Below the pieces are notes generated by a model that was given only the letters and a program-made list of their open reading frames with translations, made no database searches and was not told where the DNA came from. This document shows, piece after piece, positions 15,829 to 24,682 of a DNA stretch of 64,000 bases. Position 1 is the stretch's first letter; each line of letters begins with the position of its first letter. The DNA lies in assembly GCF_025725685.1 (NCBI RefSeq), contig NZ_CP107008.1, positions 1,302,001 through 1,366,000 on the forward strand, given 5' to 3'. The translations under genes and the position numbers were made by a program. This DNA comes from Halomonas sp. M4R1S46 (lineage in GTDB: Bacteria; Pseudomonadota; Gammaproteobacteria; Pseudomonadales; Halomonadaceae).

Positions 15829-16589
15829 TGCGCGTGCCGGTCTCGCTGCTCGCCGGGGCCGCCCTGACCCTGGCGCTGTTCGCCCTGCTGGCGCTGCTGG
15901 TGGTGCCGCCCCAGGCCGAGCCGGAGCCCCGGGAGGCGATGACGCTGTCGATGGCCGAGGTCACCGCCGAGCCGATGCCCGAGCCGGCAACCACGGCGGC
16001 GTCGCCTCCGCCGCCCCCGCCGCCCAGCGCGCCGACGCCGCCGCCCGAGCCGGCCCCGGCGCCGCAGGTGGACAGCGCCATCGCCCTGCCCGAACCGGAA
16101 CTGCCGCCCCTGGAGACGCCGGCGGAGCCACTGGACGAGTCGCTGCCGGAGCTCACCGAGACGCCACCGCAGCCCGAGCCACGGCCGGAACCCGACCCGC
16201 AGCCGGTCCCCGAACCCAGCCCCGAGCCGGCGCCGCAAACCGACCCGGCGCCGAGTCCCGCGCCGGCGACATCCGCTCCCGCGACGCCGGCGGCCGCCGA
16301 GCCCGCGTCTCGCGAGCCGGTGGATGTGGGCACCTCGGCCCGGGCGACCCACCGGGTGCCGCCGGAGTATCCGTCCCGAGCCCAGCGCCGGGGCCTCGAG
16401 GGCCATGTGGTGGTGCAGTTCATCATTCGTCCCGATGGTCGCGTCGAGGCCGGCAGCATCGAGGTGCTGGAGGCCGAGCCGGCGCGGGCCTTCGAGCGTG
16501 CCGCCCGCCGGGCCATCGCCGACTGGCGCTTCGCCGAGGCCGAGGGGCGGCGTCGGGCGCGCCAGCGCCTGGAATTCCAGTTGAGGTGA
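15828..16589 (+). CDS. tonB: TonB energy-transducing protein
   Basis: A 253-residue protein with an N-terminal membrane anchor (about residues 5-27), a very proline- and glutamate-rich linker (about 40-160) that spans the periplasm, and a C-terminal TonB domain (about 165-253) with VPPEYPSRAQRRGLEGHVVVQF, DGRVEAGSIEVLEAEP and FERAARRAI. These are standard TonB landmarks. The ATG at 15828 overlaps the exbD stop (TGATG); a GTG one codon upstream is the alternative. No TonB-dependent receptor is adjacent, so the cargo is unknown; the Fur sites point to iron. Confidence 0.93.
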   Translation: MRVPVSLLAGAALTLALFALLALLVVPPQAEPEPREAMTLSMAEVTAEPMPEPATTAASPPPPPPPSAPTPPPEPAPAPQVDSAIALPEPELPPLETPAEPLDESLPELTETPPQPEPRPEPDPQPVPEPSPEPAPQTDPAPSPAPATSAPATPAAAEPASREPVDVGTSARATHRVPPEYPSRAQRRGLEGHVVVQFIIRPDGRVEAGSIEVLEAEPARAFERAARRAIADWRFAEAEGRRRARQRLEFQLR

Positions 16590-16593
16590 GCAC

Positions 16594-17748
16594 ATGACGC
16601 GAACGCTTTCCCTGGCCGGCCTGCTGGCGGGCGCCTGGCTGGGACTGGTGACTCCCGTGCTGGCCGCCCCGTCGTTGCCGGGCGGTATCATCCGCGACCT
16701 GCATGGCCTGGAGCAGCGCCTCCAGGCCGACGCCGCCGGCGAGGTGCGCGGGCGGGCCCTGGCCCAGGCCGAGCGCCTGGCCGGAGGCAATGCCGCGGAC
16801 CGCTGGGCGAGGGCGCTCTACCTGCAGCTCGCCGCCGGCGCGGAGGCACGCCTCGGCAACGCCCGGGCCGCCGCCGATCACCTGGCCAGCGCCCGCGCCA
16901 TCGAGGGCGTCGAGGCGGCGCAGGCCGACCGCTGGCTGCGCCAGGAGGTCGGGTTGCGCCTCGAGGCCGACCAGGCCGGGCGGGCCCGGGTGCTGCTCGC
17001 CGACTGGCTGTCCCGCCATGGCGGGACGGTCGACGACCACTGGCGGATGGCCCGGTTGCTGGCCGCCGAGGCGAACTGGGAGGCCGCGGCGCGCTGGGTC
17101 AGGCGGGCCCTGGAAAGCGGCGGGGAGCCGGCCGGGGCGCGGGCGACGCTGGCCGCCAGCGTGCTGCAGCGCGCCGGCGATGACGCTGCCGCCCTCGCCG
17201 TGCTGGAGCGCCGGCTGGAAGGCGCCGAGGGCAACCCCGAGGCCTGGCGCCGGGCGGTGGCCCTGGCCCAGCGGCTGGGCGACCCCGGCCGGGCGGCGGC
17301 ACTCTGGGAGGCGGGCTGGCGACGCGGCGTGCTGGCCGGCCGCGAGGACCTCCTTCAGCGCATCCGCCTGCACCTGGCCGGCGGCACCCCGGCCCGGGCC
17401 GCCGAGCTGCTCGCCGAGAGTCTGGTGGAAGGGGATCTGGCCGACGATCTCGCCAACCGTCGCCTGCTGGCCCGGGCCTGGCAGGCGGCACGGGACCGCG
17501 ACCGGGCCCTGGCCGCCTGGGAGGCGCTCGCCGAGCGTAGCGAGGCCGGCGGAGATTGGCTGCAACTGGGGCGTCTGGCCCATGGTTGGGGCGAGTGGTC
17601 GCTCGCGGAACGGGCCCTGGAGCGGGCCCTGTCCCTCGGCGAGCAGGAGGCCGAGGCCTGGCTAGCCAGCCTGCCGGAAGGGCGGGGGGACGGCGACGGG
17701 GCCGCCGCCGCGTCTCAGCAGCCCAGCTCGGCCCACACCGGAGCGTGA
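16594..17748 (+). CDS. Tetratricopeptide-like secreted protein of the TonB-system operon
   Basis: A 384-residue protein with a signal peptide (about residues 1-25, ...TPVLA/AP) and repeated helical pairs of TPR character (for example WRMARLLAAEANWEAAARWVRRALE and WLQLGRLAHGWGEWSLAERALERAL). It starts four bases after the tonB stop and is therefore cotranscribed. A TPR gene follows tonB2 in many gammaproteobacterial TonB2 clusters; its role is not well defined and may be scaffold or assembly of the complex. Its last 34 bases overlap the 3' end of the convergent xthA gene, and the tail after residue 365 looks unconserved. Confidence 0.8.
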   Translation: MTRTLSLAGLLAGAWLGLVTPVLAAPSLPGGIIRDLHGLEQRLQADAAGEVRGRALAQAERLAGGNAADRWARALYLQLAAGAEARLGNARAAADHLASARAIEGVEAAQADRWLRQEVGLRLEADQAGRARVLLADWLSRHGGTVDDHWRMARLLAAEANWEAAARWVRRALESGGEPAGARATLAASVLQRAGDDAAALAVLERRLEGAEGNPEAWRRAVALAQRLGDPGRAAALWEAGWRRGVLAGREDLLQRIRLHLAGGTPARAAELLAESLVEGDLADDLANRRLLARAWQAARDRDRALAAWEALAERSEAGGDWLQLGRLAHGWGEWSLAERALERALSLGEQEAEAWLASLPEGRGDGDGAAAASQQPSSAHTGA

Positions 17749-18530
17749 TCCGAGGGCTTCTCCATGCCCCGCAGCGCGTAGTCGATCCCGGCCTCCTGGA
17801 CCTTCCCGGCCAGCGGTTCGGTCACCAGGATGTAGTCGATGCGCAGGCCGCGCTTGGGGTCGCGGTCGAAGCCCCTGGAGCGGTAGTCGAACCAGCTGAA
17901 GCGGTCGTCCACCCCGGGGTGGCAGAGCCGGTAGCTGTCGGTGAGCCCCCAGGCCTTGATCCCCTCGAGCCACTCCCGCTCCACCGGCTGGAAGCTGGTC
18001 TTGCCCTCGCGCAGCCAGCGCTTGCGGTTGGCCTCGCCGATGCCGATGTCGATGTCCTCGGGCGAGATATTGAAGTCGCCCATGATCGCCAGGCGCTCCT
18101 CGGGGGAGTGCCGTTCGGCGAGCAGGCGGCTCAGCTGGGCGTAGAAGGCGCGCTTGTGGGGAAACTTCACCGGATGGTCGACGTTCTCGCCCTGGGGGAA
18201 GTAGCCGTTCCAGACGGTCAGCGGTTCCCCGTCCTCGCCGCGCAGGCGCGCGCCGATCAGTCGGCGCTGGGCATCCTCGCCGTCGTCGGGGAAGCCCCGG
18301 TAGACCGCCTCGGGCTCGTCCCGGCACAGCAGGGCCACCCCGTAGTGGCCCTTCTGGCCGTGGAAATAGACGTGGTATCCCATGGCCTCGACGGCGGCCA
18401 CCGGGAACTCGCTGTCCTGGACCTTGGTTTCCTGCAGGCCGATCACCGCCGGGCGGTGCGCCTCGATCAGCGCCTCGAGCTGGTGGAGGCGGGCACGAAT
18501 GCCATTGATGTTGAATGACACCAGGCGCAT
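17715..18530 (-). CDS. xthA: Exodeoxyribonuclease III
   Basis: A 271-residue AP endonuclease/3'-5' exonuclease of the EEP fold. Visible motifs are FNINGIRAR near the start, LQETKVQD (metal-binding Glu), GHYGVALLCRD, MGDFNISPEDIDIG, RIDYILVTEPL and SDHAPVWAEL (catalytic His at the C-terminus). It is the Xth/ExoA type and cuts abasic sites in base excision repair. The start follows a 78-residue gene by three bases. Its 3' end overlaps that of the TPR gene. Confidence 0.95.
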   Translation of the reverse strand: MRLVSFNINGIRARLHQLEALIEAHRPAVIGLQETKVQDSEFPVAAVEAMGYHVYFHGQKGHYGVALLCRDEPEAVYRGFPDDGEDAQRRLIGARLRGEDGEPLTVWNGYFPQGENVDHPVKFPHKRAFYAQLSRLLAERHSPEERLAIMGDFNISPEDIDIGIGEANRKRWLREGKTSFQPVEREWLEGIKAWGLTDSYRLCHPGVDDRFSWFDYRSRGFDRDPKRGLRIDYILVTEPLAGKVQEAGIDYALRGMEKPSDHAPVWAELGC

Positions 18531-18533
18531 CGG

Positions 18534-18770
18534 TCAGTCGTCCTTGTTCTCGGGCGTGTCGGGGTGGATCTCGATGGACTGGCCCTCTTCCTGACGGGCC
18601 AGCTTGCGCGCCGCCTGCAGCTTGCGCTGCTGACGCTTCTTCTGGGTGAAGCGGCGCGACGAGGTGATCTCGTCGGGGTTCTCGTGGCGCCACTGCTTGT
18701 AGTCCTTGCGCCGGCCGGTGCGAATCGTCACCTTGTCGGCCAGCGATCGGGTCTTCTTTCTGCGTGTCAT
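18534..18770 (-). CDS. Small, highly basic conserved-type protein upstream of xthA
   Basis: A 78-residue protein with a good ribosome binding site (AAGGAG, 8 bases before the ATG). The first two thirds are rich in Arg and Lys (MTRRKKTRSLADKV, RRFTQKKRQQRKLQAARKLAR) and the tail is acidic. No fold or catalytic motif is apparent; the composition suggests nucleic acid or ribosome binding, which is an inference. It forms a two-gene leftward operon with xthA and is divergent from rhlB. I do not recognise a named family. Confidence 0.75.
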   Translation of the reverse strand: MTRRKKTRSLADKVTIRTGRRKDYKQWRHENPDEITSSRRFTQKKRQQRKLQAARKLARQEEGQSIEIHPDTPENKDD

Positions 18771-18854
18771 GACGCATGCTCCTTGGATACTGGCCGCCAT
18801 TCTACCAGTCGCAGCCACCGCTTCGACAGCGGGCGGGCCCTCGCCGCCGGAGGC

Positions 18855-18863
18855 TGGTACAAT
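18855..18863 (+). promoter_or_regulatory. Extended -10 promoter element for rhlB
   Basis: TGGTACAAT fits the extended -10 pattern (TGn followed by TACAAT) and lies 46-54 bases before the first rhlB ATG. No convincing -35 hexamer is found, which is usual for extended -10 promoters. Confidence 0.5.
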
Positions 18864-18908
18864 GGCCGTTTGCGTCACGCAACCTCCCGAGACGCTTTCA
18901 TCCACTAC

Positions 18909-20210
18909 ATGGACGAGACAGCACAGCCTATGAGCGAGTCGGAACAGACCACAGCACCGGCCAAGACCGAGAACCGCAAGCCCAAGCGTCGCCGTCGCAA
19001 GCCGCGCCGCCGCCAGTCGAACTGGGACCTGCGCCAGTTCCAGGTTCCCGCCGTCGCGGGCAAGTGGCGCTTCCATGACTTCGATCTGCCGCTGCCGCTG
19101 ATGCGCGCCATCCATGCCCAGGGCTTCGAGTACTGCACGCCGATCCAGGCCGAGGCGCTGCGCCACACGCTGCTCGGCGGCGACGTGGTCGGCAAGGCCC
19201 AGACCGGGACCGGCAAGACCGCCGCCTTCCTGATCTCGATCCTCGCCTACTTCCTCGAGGAGGAGGCGCCGGACGGCCAGAAGCCCGGCGCCCCCCGGGC
19301 GCTGATCGTGGCGCCGACCCGCGAGCTGGCGCTGCAGATCGAGAAGGACGCCAAGGCGCTGGCGCGCTTCACCCATCTCAATGTCGCCAGCGTGGTGGGG
19401 GGCATGGATTATCAGAAGCAGCTGGAGGGGCTGGGCAAGCGGCTGGATATCCTGGTCGCCACCCCGGGACGGCTGCTGGACTTCCACCAGAAGCGCGACG
19501 TCGACCTGACCCAGGTCGAGGTGCTGGTGCTCGACGAGGCGGACCGCATGCTGTCCATGGGTTTCATCCCCGACGTCAAGCGCATCATCCGCCATACGCC
19601 GAAGAAGGAAGAGCGCCAGACCTTCCTGTTCTCGGCGACCTTCACCGAGGACATCCTCAACCTGGCCAGCCAGTGGACCCATGAGCCGACCCACGTGGAG
19701 ATCGCGGTCACCGTCGACAATGCCGCCGACATCGACCAGCGGGTCTACCTGGTCGGCGACGAGGACAAGCAGCGCCTGCTGGTCAAGCTGCTGCAGCAGG
19801 AGAGCTTCGACCGGGTGATGGTCTTCGGCAACCGCCGCGACCTGGTGCGCAAGCTCGATGAGCTGCTCGAGCAGGCCGGCATCAACGCCGCCATGCTCTC
19901 CGGCGACGTGCCCCAGAACCAGCGGATCCGCACCCTCGAGCAGTTCCGCGAGGGCGAGATCCAGGTGCTGGTAGCCACCGACGTGGCCGGCCGCGGCATC
20001 CATATCGAGGATGTCAGCCACGTGATCAACTATACCCTGCCGGAAGATCCCGAGGACTACGTCCACCGGATCGGCCGCACCGGCCGCGCCGGCGCCAAGG
20101 GCGTGTCGATCAGCTTCGTCGGCGAGGAGGACGCCTTCTCCCTGCCGGAGATCGAGCGCTTCATCAACGACAAGCTGCCCTGCGAGCATCCGCCCGAGGG
20201 CCTGCTGTAA
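18909..20210 (+). CDS. rhlB: ATP-dependent RNA helicase, RhlB-like DEAD-box protein
   Basis: A 433-residue DEAD-box helicase. After a basic N-terminal extension (KPKRRRRKPRRRQSNW) come the Q motif (YCTPIQ), AQTGTGKT (I), PTRELALQ (Ia), DEAD (II), SAT (III), ATDVAGRGIH (V) and HRIGRTGRAG (VI). The absence of a long C-terminal basic tail and the overall length fit RhlB, a component of RNA degradosomes, better than SrmB or RhlE. Two ATG codons (18909, 18930) could serve as the start; neither has a strong ribosome binding site. A repeat core begins six bases after the stop. Confidence 0.88.
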   Translation: MDETAQPMSESEQTTAPAKTENRKPKRRRRKPRRRQSNWDLRQFQVPAVAGKWRFHDFDLPLPLMRAIHAQGFEYCTPIQAEALRHTLLGGDVVGKAQTGTGKTAAFLISILAYFLEEEAPDGQKPGAPRALIVAPTRELALQIEKDAKALARFTHLNVASVVGGMDYQKQLEGLGKRLDILVATPGRLLDFHQKRDVDLTQVEVLVLDEADRMLSMGFIPDVKRIIRHTPKKEERQTFLFSATFTEDILNLASQWTHEPTHVEIAVTVDNAADIDQRVYLVGDEDKQRLLVKLLQQESFDRVMVFGNRRDLVRKLDELLEQAGINAAMLSGDVPQNQRIRTLEQFREGEIQVLVATDVAGRGIHIEDVSHVINYTLPEDPEDYVHRIGRTGRAGAKGVSISFVGEEDAFSLPEIERFINDKLPCEHPPEGLL

Positions 20211-20446
20211 GCTACAAGAGCGGCGTCTTGCGCCTGGAAGCGGGAAGACGCGGCGGCGCCGCTTGACGAAAGGCCGCTTGGGCTGTGCCCGAGCACCACC
20301 CGAGTGCGCGGCGCCGGGGACAGGCCATAGCGGAGGTCCTCTGCCATGGAGGGCAGGGGTGGCGCCCGGGGAAGGGGTCGCAGCGCCTCCGCATCGGCCT
20401 GTCGCCGGGAAAGCCGCGGTTTCCTCCAAAAGATGCAGGGCAGACC
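20211..20446. repeat. rhlB-dinG intergenic region with a repeat hairpin core
   Basis: The 26-base core at 20216-20241 (AAGAGCGGCG...) is the same as at 7551 and 34709. Its stem at 20222-20234 keeps pairing although bases differ from the other copies (a G-U pair replaces the closing C-G pair). No heptamer array follows here. The remaining 200 bases are GC-rich and show no convincing promoter; the dinG frame stays open upstream to 20285, but that part has no family resemblance. Confidence 0.7.
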
Positions 20447-22591
20447 ATGCTTGACGAGGCCCTGAAGGGCGAGATCCAGAACGCCTATCGGCGGGTGCTC
20501 GACGGGCTCGAGCTGACGCCGCGCTACGGCCAGCGGCTGATGATCGCCGAGATCGCCCGTACCCTGGCGGGCATCGAGGTCGACGACGCCGGTCGCCGCG
20601 TCGGCGACGAGCACGTCTGCGTGCTCGAGGCCGGCACCGGGACCGGCAAGACCCTGGCCTACCTGCTGGCCGCGCTGCCGGTGGCCAAGGCCCGCGGCAA
20701 GCGCCTGGTGGTGGCCACCGCCACCGTGGCCCTGCAGGAGCAGGTGCTGCACCAGGACCTGCCGGCCCTCAAGGCCCACAGCGGGCTGGCCTTCGACTAT
20801 GCCCTGGCCAAGGGGCGCGGCCGCTACGTGTGCGTGGCGCGCCTCGACCAGGCCATGGACGGCGGTGAGGACAACCCCACCCTGTCGCTGTTCGAGCAGG
20901 CGCTGGACAGCGGCGGCGACGACTTCCAGACCCTGGTCCAGTCCCTCGGCGAGGCCTACGGCAACGGCCGCTGGGCCGGCGATCGCGACAGCTGGCCGGA
21001 GGCCATCAGTGATCCCCACTGGCGCCGCCTCACCGTCGACCACCGCCAGTGCACCAATCGTCGCTGCGGCCACTTCGGGGCCTGTGCCTTCTTCCGTGCC
21101 CGTCGCGATCTCGACAGCGCCGACGTCATCGTCGCCAACCACGACCTGGTGCTGGCCGACCTGGCCCTGGGGGGCGGGGTGGTGCTGCCGGACCCGGCCG
21201 ATTGCCTGTACATCTTCGACGAGGGGCACCACCTGCCCGACAAGGCCCTCAACCATTTCACCCACCGCTTCGCCGTGGGCGGCGCCCTGCGCTGGCTGCG
21301 CTCCCTGAAGAAGTCGCTCACCGAGCTGAACCAGGCCCTGGCCGTGCAGCCGACCCTGGCCCGGCTGCTGGCCGGGTTGCCCCAGGCGATCGAGGCGCTG
21401 GAGCCGCGCCTCGGCGAGGCCTTCGCCCTCGGCCACCAGCTCGCCGGGCGACCCGAGGGGCTGGGCGATGGCGAGGAGGGCGCCCAGCATCGCTTCGAGA
21501 TGGGGCGGGTGCCGGGGGCCCTGCGCGAGCAGGCCGACGGCCTGGTGACGCCGTTCGCCGAGCTGTCGCGCACCCTGGAGGCGATGGGCGATATCCTGCG
21601 CGAGAGTCTCGACCCCGAGAAGTCCACCGGGCTGCCCCGGGAGCAGGCCGAGCCCTGGCTGCCGCTGGTGGCGCTGCTCCACGGCCGCGCCCTGGAGGCC
21701 CACGCCCTCTGGCAGGCCTTCGCCGAGCCCGACCCCCAGGGCGAGCCGCCCCGGGCCCGCTGGCTGACCCTCGAGCGCTTCGGCGGCGAGCCGGAGCTGA
21801 GTTTCTCGGCGAGCCCGGTCTCCGCCGCCCATACCCTGGCCAGGTCGCTGTGGGGGCGCTGCTTCGGGGCGGTGGTGACCTCGGCGACCCTGACGGCCCT
21901 GGGCCGCTTCGAGCGCCTGCAGGAGCGCGCCGGGCTGGCCAACCGTTATCGCTACCAGCGCCTGCCGAGTCCCTTCGACTATTCCCGGGCGGTGCTCAGC
22001 GTGCCCCGGGAGGCGGTGGACCCCGCCGACCGCGAGGGCCACGAGCGGGCCATCGTCGACTTCGTCGAGGCCCTGGGCGATGACGAGGCGGTGCTGATGC
22101 TGTTCTCCTCGCGCGCCCAGCTGCGTGCCGTGGAGAAGGGGCTCTCGCCGGCGCGGCGCGAGCGGGTGCTGGCCCAGGATCGGCTCCCCAAGCGCGAGCT
22201 GGTGGAGCGTCACCGCGCCCGGGTCGATCAGGGCGAGGGCAGCATCCTGTTCGGCCTGGCGAGCTTCGCCGAGGGCATCGACCTGCCCGGCGACTACCTG
22301 ACCCATGTGGTGATCACCCGGCTGCCCTTCGCCGTGCCCGACGACCCGGTGGGGGCGACGCTGGCCGAGTGGATCGAGAGCCAGGGCGGCAACCCCTTCA
22401 TGCGCATCAGCGTTCCCGATGCCTCCATCAAGCTGGTGCAGGCCTGCGGGCGGCTGATCCGCAAGGAGGCCGACCGGGGTCGCATCACCCTGCTCGATCG
22501 CCGGGTGCTGACGCGCCGCTATGGTCGCGCGCTGCTCGACGCCTTGCCGCCCTTCGCCCGCGAGATCGACGGGGTGGTGCAGGGCGAGTGA
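20447..22591 (+). CDS. dinG: ATP-dependent DNA helicase DinG
   Basis: A 714-residue iron-sulfur SF2 helicase of the XPD/DinG group. Walker A AGTGTGKT is at residues 62-69, the four cluster cysteines are Cys129, Cys202, Cys207 and Cys213, the DEGH box is at 258-261, and the C-terminal motifs FGLASFAEGIDLPGDYL and QACGRLIRKEADRGRI are present. DinG unwinds R-loops and repair intermediates 5'-3'. The start at 20447 (MLDEALKGEIQNAYRRV) matches the family N-terminus; the longer frame to 20285 was rejected. Confidence 0.93.
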   Translation: MLDEALKGEIQNAYRRVLDGLELTPRYGQRLMIAEIARTLAGIEVDDAGRRVGDEHVCVLEAGTGTGKTLAYLLAALPVAKARGKRLVVATATVALQEQVLHQDLPALKAHSGLAFDYALAKGRGRYVCVARLDQAMDGGEDNPTLSLFEQALDSGGDDFQTLVQSLGEAYGNGRWAGDRDSWPEAISDPHWRRLTVDHRQCTNRRCGHFGACAFFRARRDLDSADVIVANHDLVLADLALGGGVVLPDPADCLYIFDEGHHLPDKALNHFTHRFAVGGALRWLRSLKKSLTELNQALAVQPTLARLLAGLPQAIEALEPRLGEAFALGHQLAGRPEGLGDGEEGAQHRFEMGRVPGALREQADGLVTPFAELSRTLEAMGDILRESLDPEKSTGLPREQAEPWLPLVALLHGRALEAHALWQAFAEPDPQGEPPRARWLTLERFGGEPELSFSASPVSAAHTLARSLWGRCFGAVVTSATLTALGRFERLQERAGLANRYRYQRLPSPFDYSRAVLSVPREAVDPADREGHERAIVDFVEALGDDEAVLMLFSSRAQLRAVEKGLSPARRERVLAQDRLPKRELVERHRARVDQGEGSILFGLASFAEGIDLPGDYLTHVVITRLPFAVPDDPVGATLAEWIESQGGNPFMRISVPDASIKLVQACGRLIRKEADRGRITLLDRRVLTRRYGRALLDALPPFAREIDGVVQGE

Positions 22592-22643
22592 GTCATGGGG
22601 GGCGCGGCCCGGCAATCGCGCCCCGTGGATGGCAGGAATCGAC

Positions 22644-23501
22644 ATGAAACTGATCCTCAGCCGCAAGGGCTTCGATACCTCCGCCGGGGGCGTGCCCAGC
22701 CCGATCCTGCCCGATGGCCGGCTGGTGGTGCTGCCGATTCCCGACGCGCGCTCGGTGATTCCCTTCGAGGCGATCCGCCATCGGGGCGAGCCCCTGGGGC
22801 CCCTGGTGGCCGATCTCACTCGGGGCAGGATCGCCCCGGACACCGGGGCGCACCTCGATCCCGACCTGCTGGGCGATAGCCTGCCGCGCCGACCGGGCTG
22901 GCGGCCGGTGTTCGGGCAGATGGGCCAGGCGCAGAGCCACCTGCGCAACCGGGGCGTCGGGGCGGGGGACCTGTTCCTGTTCTTCGGGCTCTTTCGCCGT
23001 GTCGAGCGAGTGACGGCGGGATGGCGCTTCGTGCGCGAGTCGCGGCCCTGCCATGTGCTGTGGGGCTGGATGCAGGTGGCCGGGAGGCTGACGCTGGGCG
23101 ATGCCGGGCCCGAGGGCGTCGAGTGGGCACGCGATCATCCCCACTGCCAGCGGCCCGACGCGCCGAACAACGTCCTCTACCTCGCCCGTCGCCACCTGCA
23201 GCTGCACGGGCCGGCCGATTCGCTGCCGGGGGCGGGTGTCTTTCCCCGGTATGCCGCGGCGCGGCGGCTGACGGCGGCGGCTGCCGACAGGGTCTCCGCC
23301 TGGGAGCTGCCGCGCTGGTTCCATCCGGGGGAGGGGCGCCCGCCGCTCTCCTATCACGCCGACCCGCGGCGCTGGCGGCGGCATGCCGACCGCGTCGAGC
23401 TGCAGGCCGTCGCCCGCGGGCAGGAATTCGTGCTGGACGGCGAGGCCTATCCCGAGGCGTCGGCCTGGGCCGGCGAGCTGATTCGCGGGGCCGATCGCTG
23501 A
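22644..23501 (+). CDS. Nmad3-like (nucleotide modification associated domain 3) protein
   Basis: A 285-residue soluble protein whose N-terminus, MKLILSRKGFDTSAGGVPSP followed by a PDGRLVVLPIPD stretch, is the pattern I associate with the Nmad3 family. That family was predicted, from association with DNA-modification genes in phages and bacteria, to act on modified nucleotides. Other landmarks are FGQMGQAQSHLRNRGVGAGDLFLFFGLFR and the NNVLYLAR stretch. No known catalytic motif is visible and no experimental function is known to me. It follows dinG by 52 bases in the same direction, so it may be cotranscribed. No modification or restriction genes are nearby. Confidence 0.7.
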   Translation: MKLILSRKGFDTSAGGVPSPILPDGRLVVLPIPDARSVIPFEAIRHRGEPLGPLVADLTRGRIAPDTGAHLDPDLLGDSLPRRPGWRPVFGQMGQAQSHLRNRGVGAGDLFLFFGLFRRVERVTAGWRFVRESRPCHVLWGWMQVAGRLTLGDAGPEGVEWARDHPHCQRPDAPNNVLYLARRHLQLHGPADSLPGAGVFPRYAAARRLTAAAADRVSAWELPRWFHPGEGRPPLSYHADPRRWRRHADRVELQAVARGQEFVLDGEAYPEASAWAGELIRGADR

Positions 23502-23551
23502 CCCGGCAGGCTGGCCTCGGCAAGGGGCACCCGCCCTGGCTGCCAAACGCA

Positions 23552-23577
23552 ACGGGCCCGCCGATCGGCGGGCCCGT
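23552..23577. terminator. Palindromic terminator after the DAHP synthase gene
   Basis: A perfect 11-base inverted repeat (ACGGGCCCGCC/GGCGGGCCCGT) with a GATC loop lies between the convergent Nmad3-like gene and the leftward DAHP synthase gene. On the minus strand it is followed by TTGCGTTT, a weak T-rich tail. It can work in both directions. Confidence 0.75.
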
Positions 23578-23602
23578 GTCGCGTCATGAATCGAGGTGGG
23601 GC

Positions 23603-24682
23603 TCAGGCGGCCTGGCGGCGCTTGGCCAGCACCGGGGCGAGCTTCTCGTTCATGGCCTTGAAGGCGGTCTCGGTGGTGTCCCAGTCGATGCAGGCGTCGG
23701 TGACGGAGACGCCGTAGACCAGCTGGCTGTGATCCTCGGGGATCTTCTGGTTGCCCCAGCCGAGGTTGGACTCGACCATCAGCCCGATGATCGAGTGGTT
23801 GCCCTCGAGGATCTGGTTGCTGACGTTCTCCAGCACCAGCGGCTGCAGGCCGGGGTCCTTGTTGGAGTTGGCATGCGAGCAGTCGATCATGATGTTCGGG
23901 GTGACGCCGGCCTTGTTCAGCTCCTGCTCGGCGAGCGCCACGCTGACGCTGTCGTAGTTCGGCTTGCCGTTGCCGCCGCGCAGCACCACGTGGCCATAGG
24001 CGTTGCCGCGGGTGCGGATGATCGCCACCTTGCCGGCCTGGTCGATGCCCAGGAAGTTGTGCGGATGGGCCACCGACTGTAGGGCGTTGACGGCCACGTC
24101 GAGGCTGCCGTCGGTGCCGTTCTTGAAGCCCACCGGGCAGGACAGGCCGGAGGCCATCTCGCGGTGGGTCTGGGACTCGGTGGTCCGGGCGCCGATGGCC
24201 GACCAGCTGATGCAGTCCTGCAGGTATTGCGGCGAGATCGGGTCCAGCGCCTCGGTGGCGAGCGGCAGGCCCATCTCGGTCAGCTCGACGAGCAGGTGGC
24301 GAGCGATGTGCAGGCCTTCCTCGATCTCGAAGGAGCCGTTCAGGTGGGGATCGTTGATCAGGCCCTTCCAGCCCACCGTGGTGCGCGGCTTCTCGAAATA
24401 GACCCGCATCACGATATACAGGCTATCCTTCACCTCATCCGCCAGGCGCCGCAGCTTGCGGGCATAGTCCAGGGCGGCGTCCACGTCGTGGATCGAGCAG
24501 GGGCCGACCACCATCAGCAGGCGGGGGTCGCGACCGTCGAGAATGGCCTGGATGGTGTTGCGCCCCTCGATCACCGTCCGCTCGGCCTCGTCGGAGAGGG
24601 GAATCTCCCGCTTGAGGGCCGCCGGGGTGACGAGGACGTCCTCGGAGAGGACGTTGAGGTTGTTGACCTGATGCTCGGACAT
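23603..24682 (-). CDS. aroG: 3-deoxy-7-phosphoheptulonate (DAHP) synthase, class I
   Basis: A 359-residue AroF/G/H-type enzyme that joins phosphoenolpyruvate and erythrose 4-phosphate in the first step of the shikimate pathway. Landmarks are VVGPCSIHD (metal Cys), MRVYFEKPRTTVGWKGLINDP, SWSAIGARTTESQTHRE, GFKNGTDG and IMIDCSHANS. Which aromatic amino acid inhibits it cannot be read reliably from the sequence, so the symbol is by class only. The gene stands alone and is divergent from the sigma-factor operon. Confidence 0.92.
   Translation of the reverse strand: MSEHQVNNLNVLSEDVLVTPAALKREIPLSDEAERTVIEGRNTIQAILDGRDPRLLMVVGPCSIHDVDAALDYARKLRRLADEVKDSLYIVMRVYFEKPRTTVGWKGLINDPHLNGSFEIEEGLHIARHLLVELTEMGLPLATEALDPISPQYLQDCISWSAIGARTTESQTHREMASGLSCPVGFKNGTDGSLDVAVNALQSVAHPHNFLGIDQAGKVAIIRTRGNAYGHVVLRGGNGKPNYDSVSVALAEQELNKAGVTPNIMIDCSHANSNKDPGLQPLVLENVSNQILEGNHSIIGLMVESNLGWGNQKIPEDHSQLVYGVSVTDACIDWDTTETAFKAMNEKLAPVLAKRRQAA

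Noticed and set aside
20285..20446. Extended N-terminus of DinG
   Set aside because: The 54 extra residues have no family resemblance, and the conserved DinG start begins at 20447.
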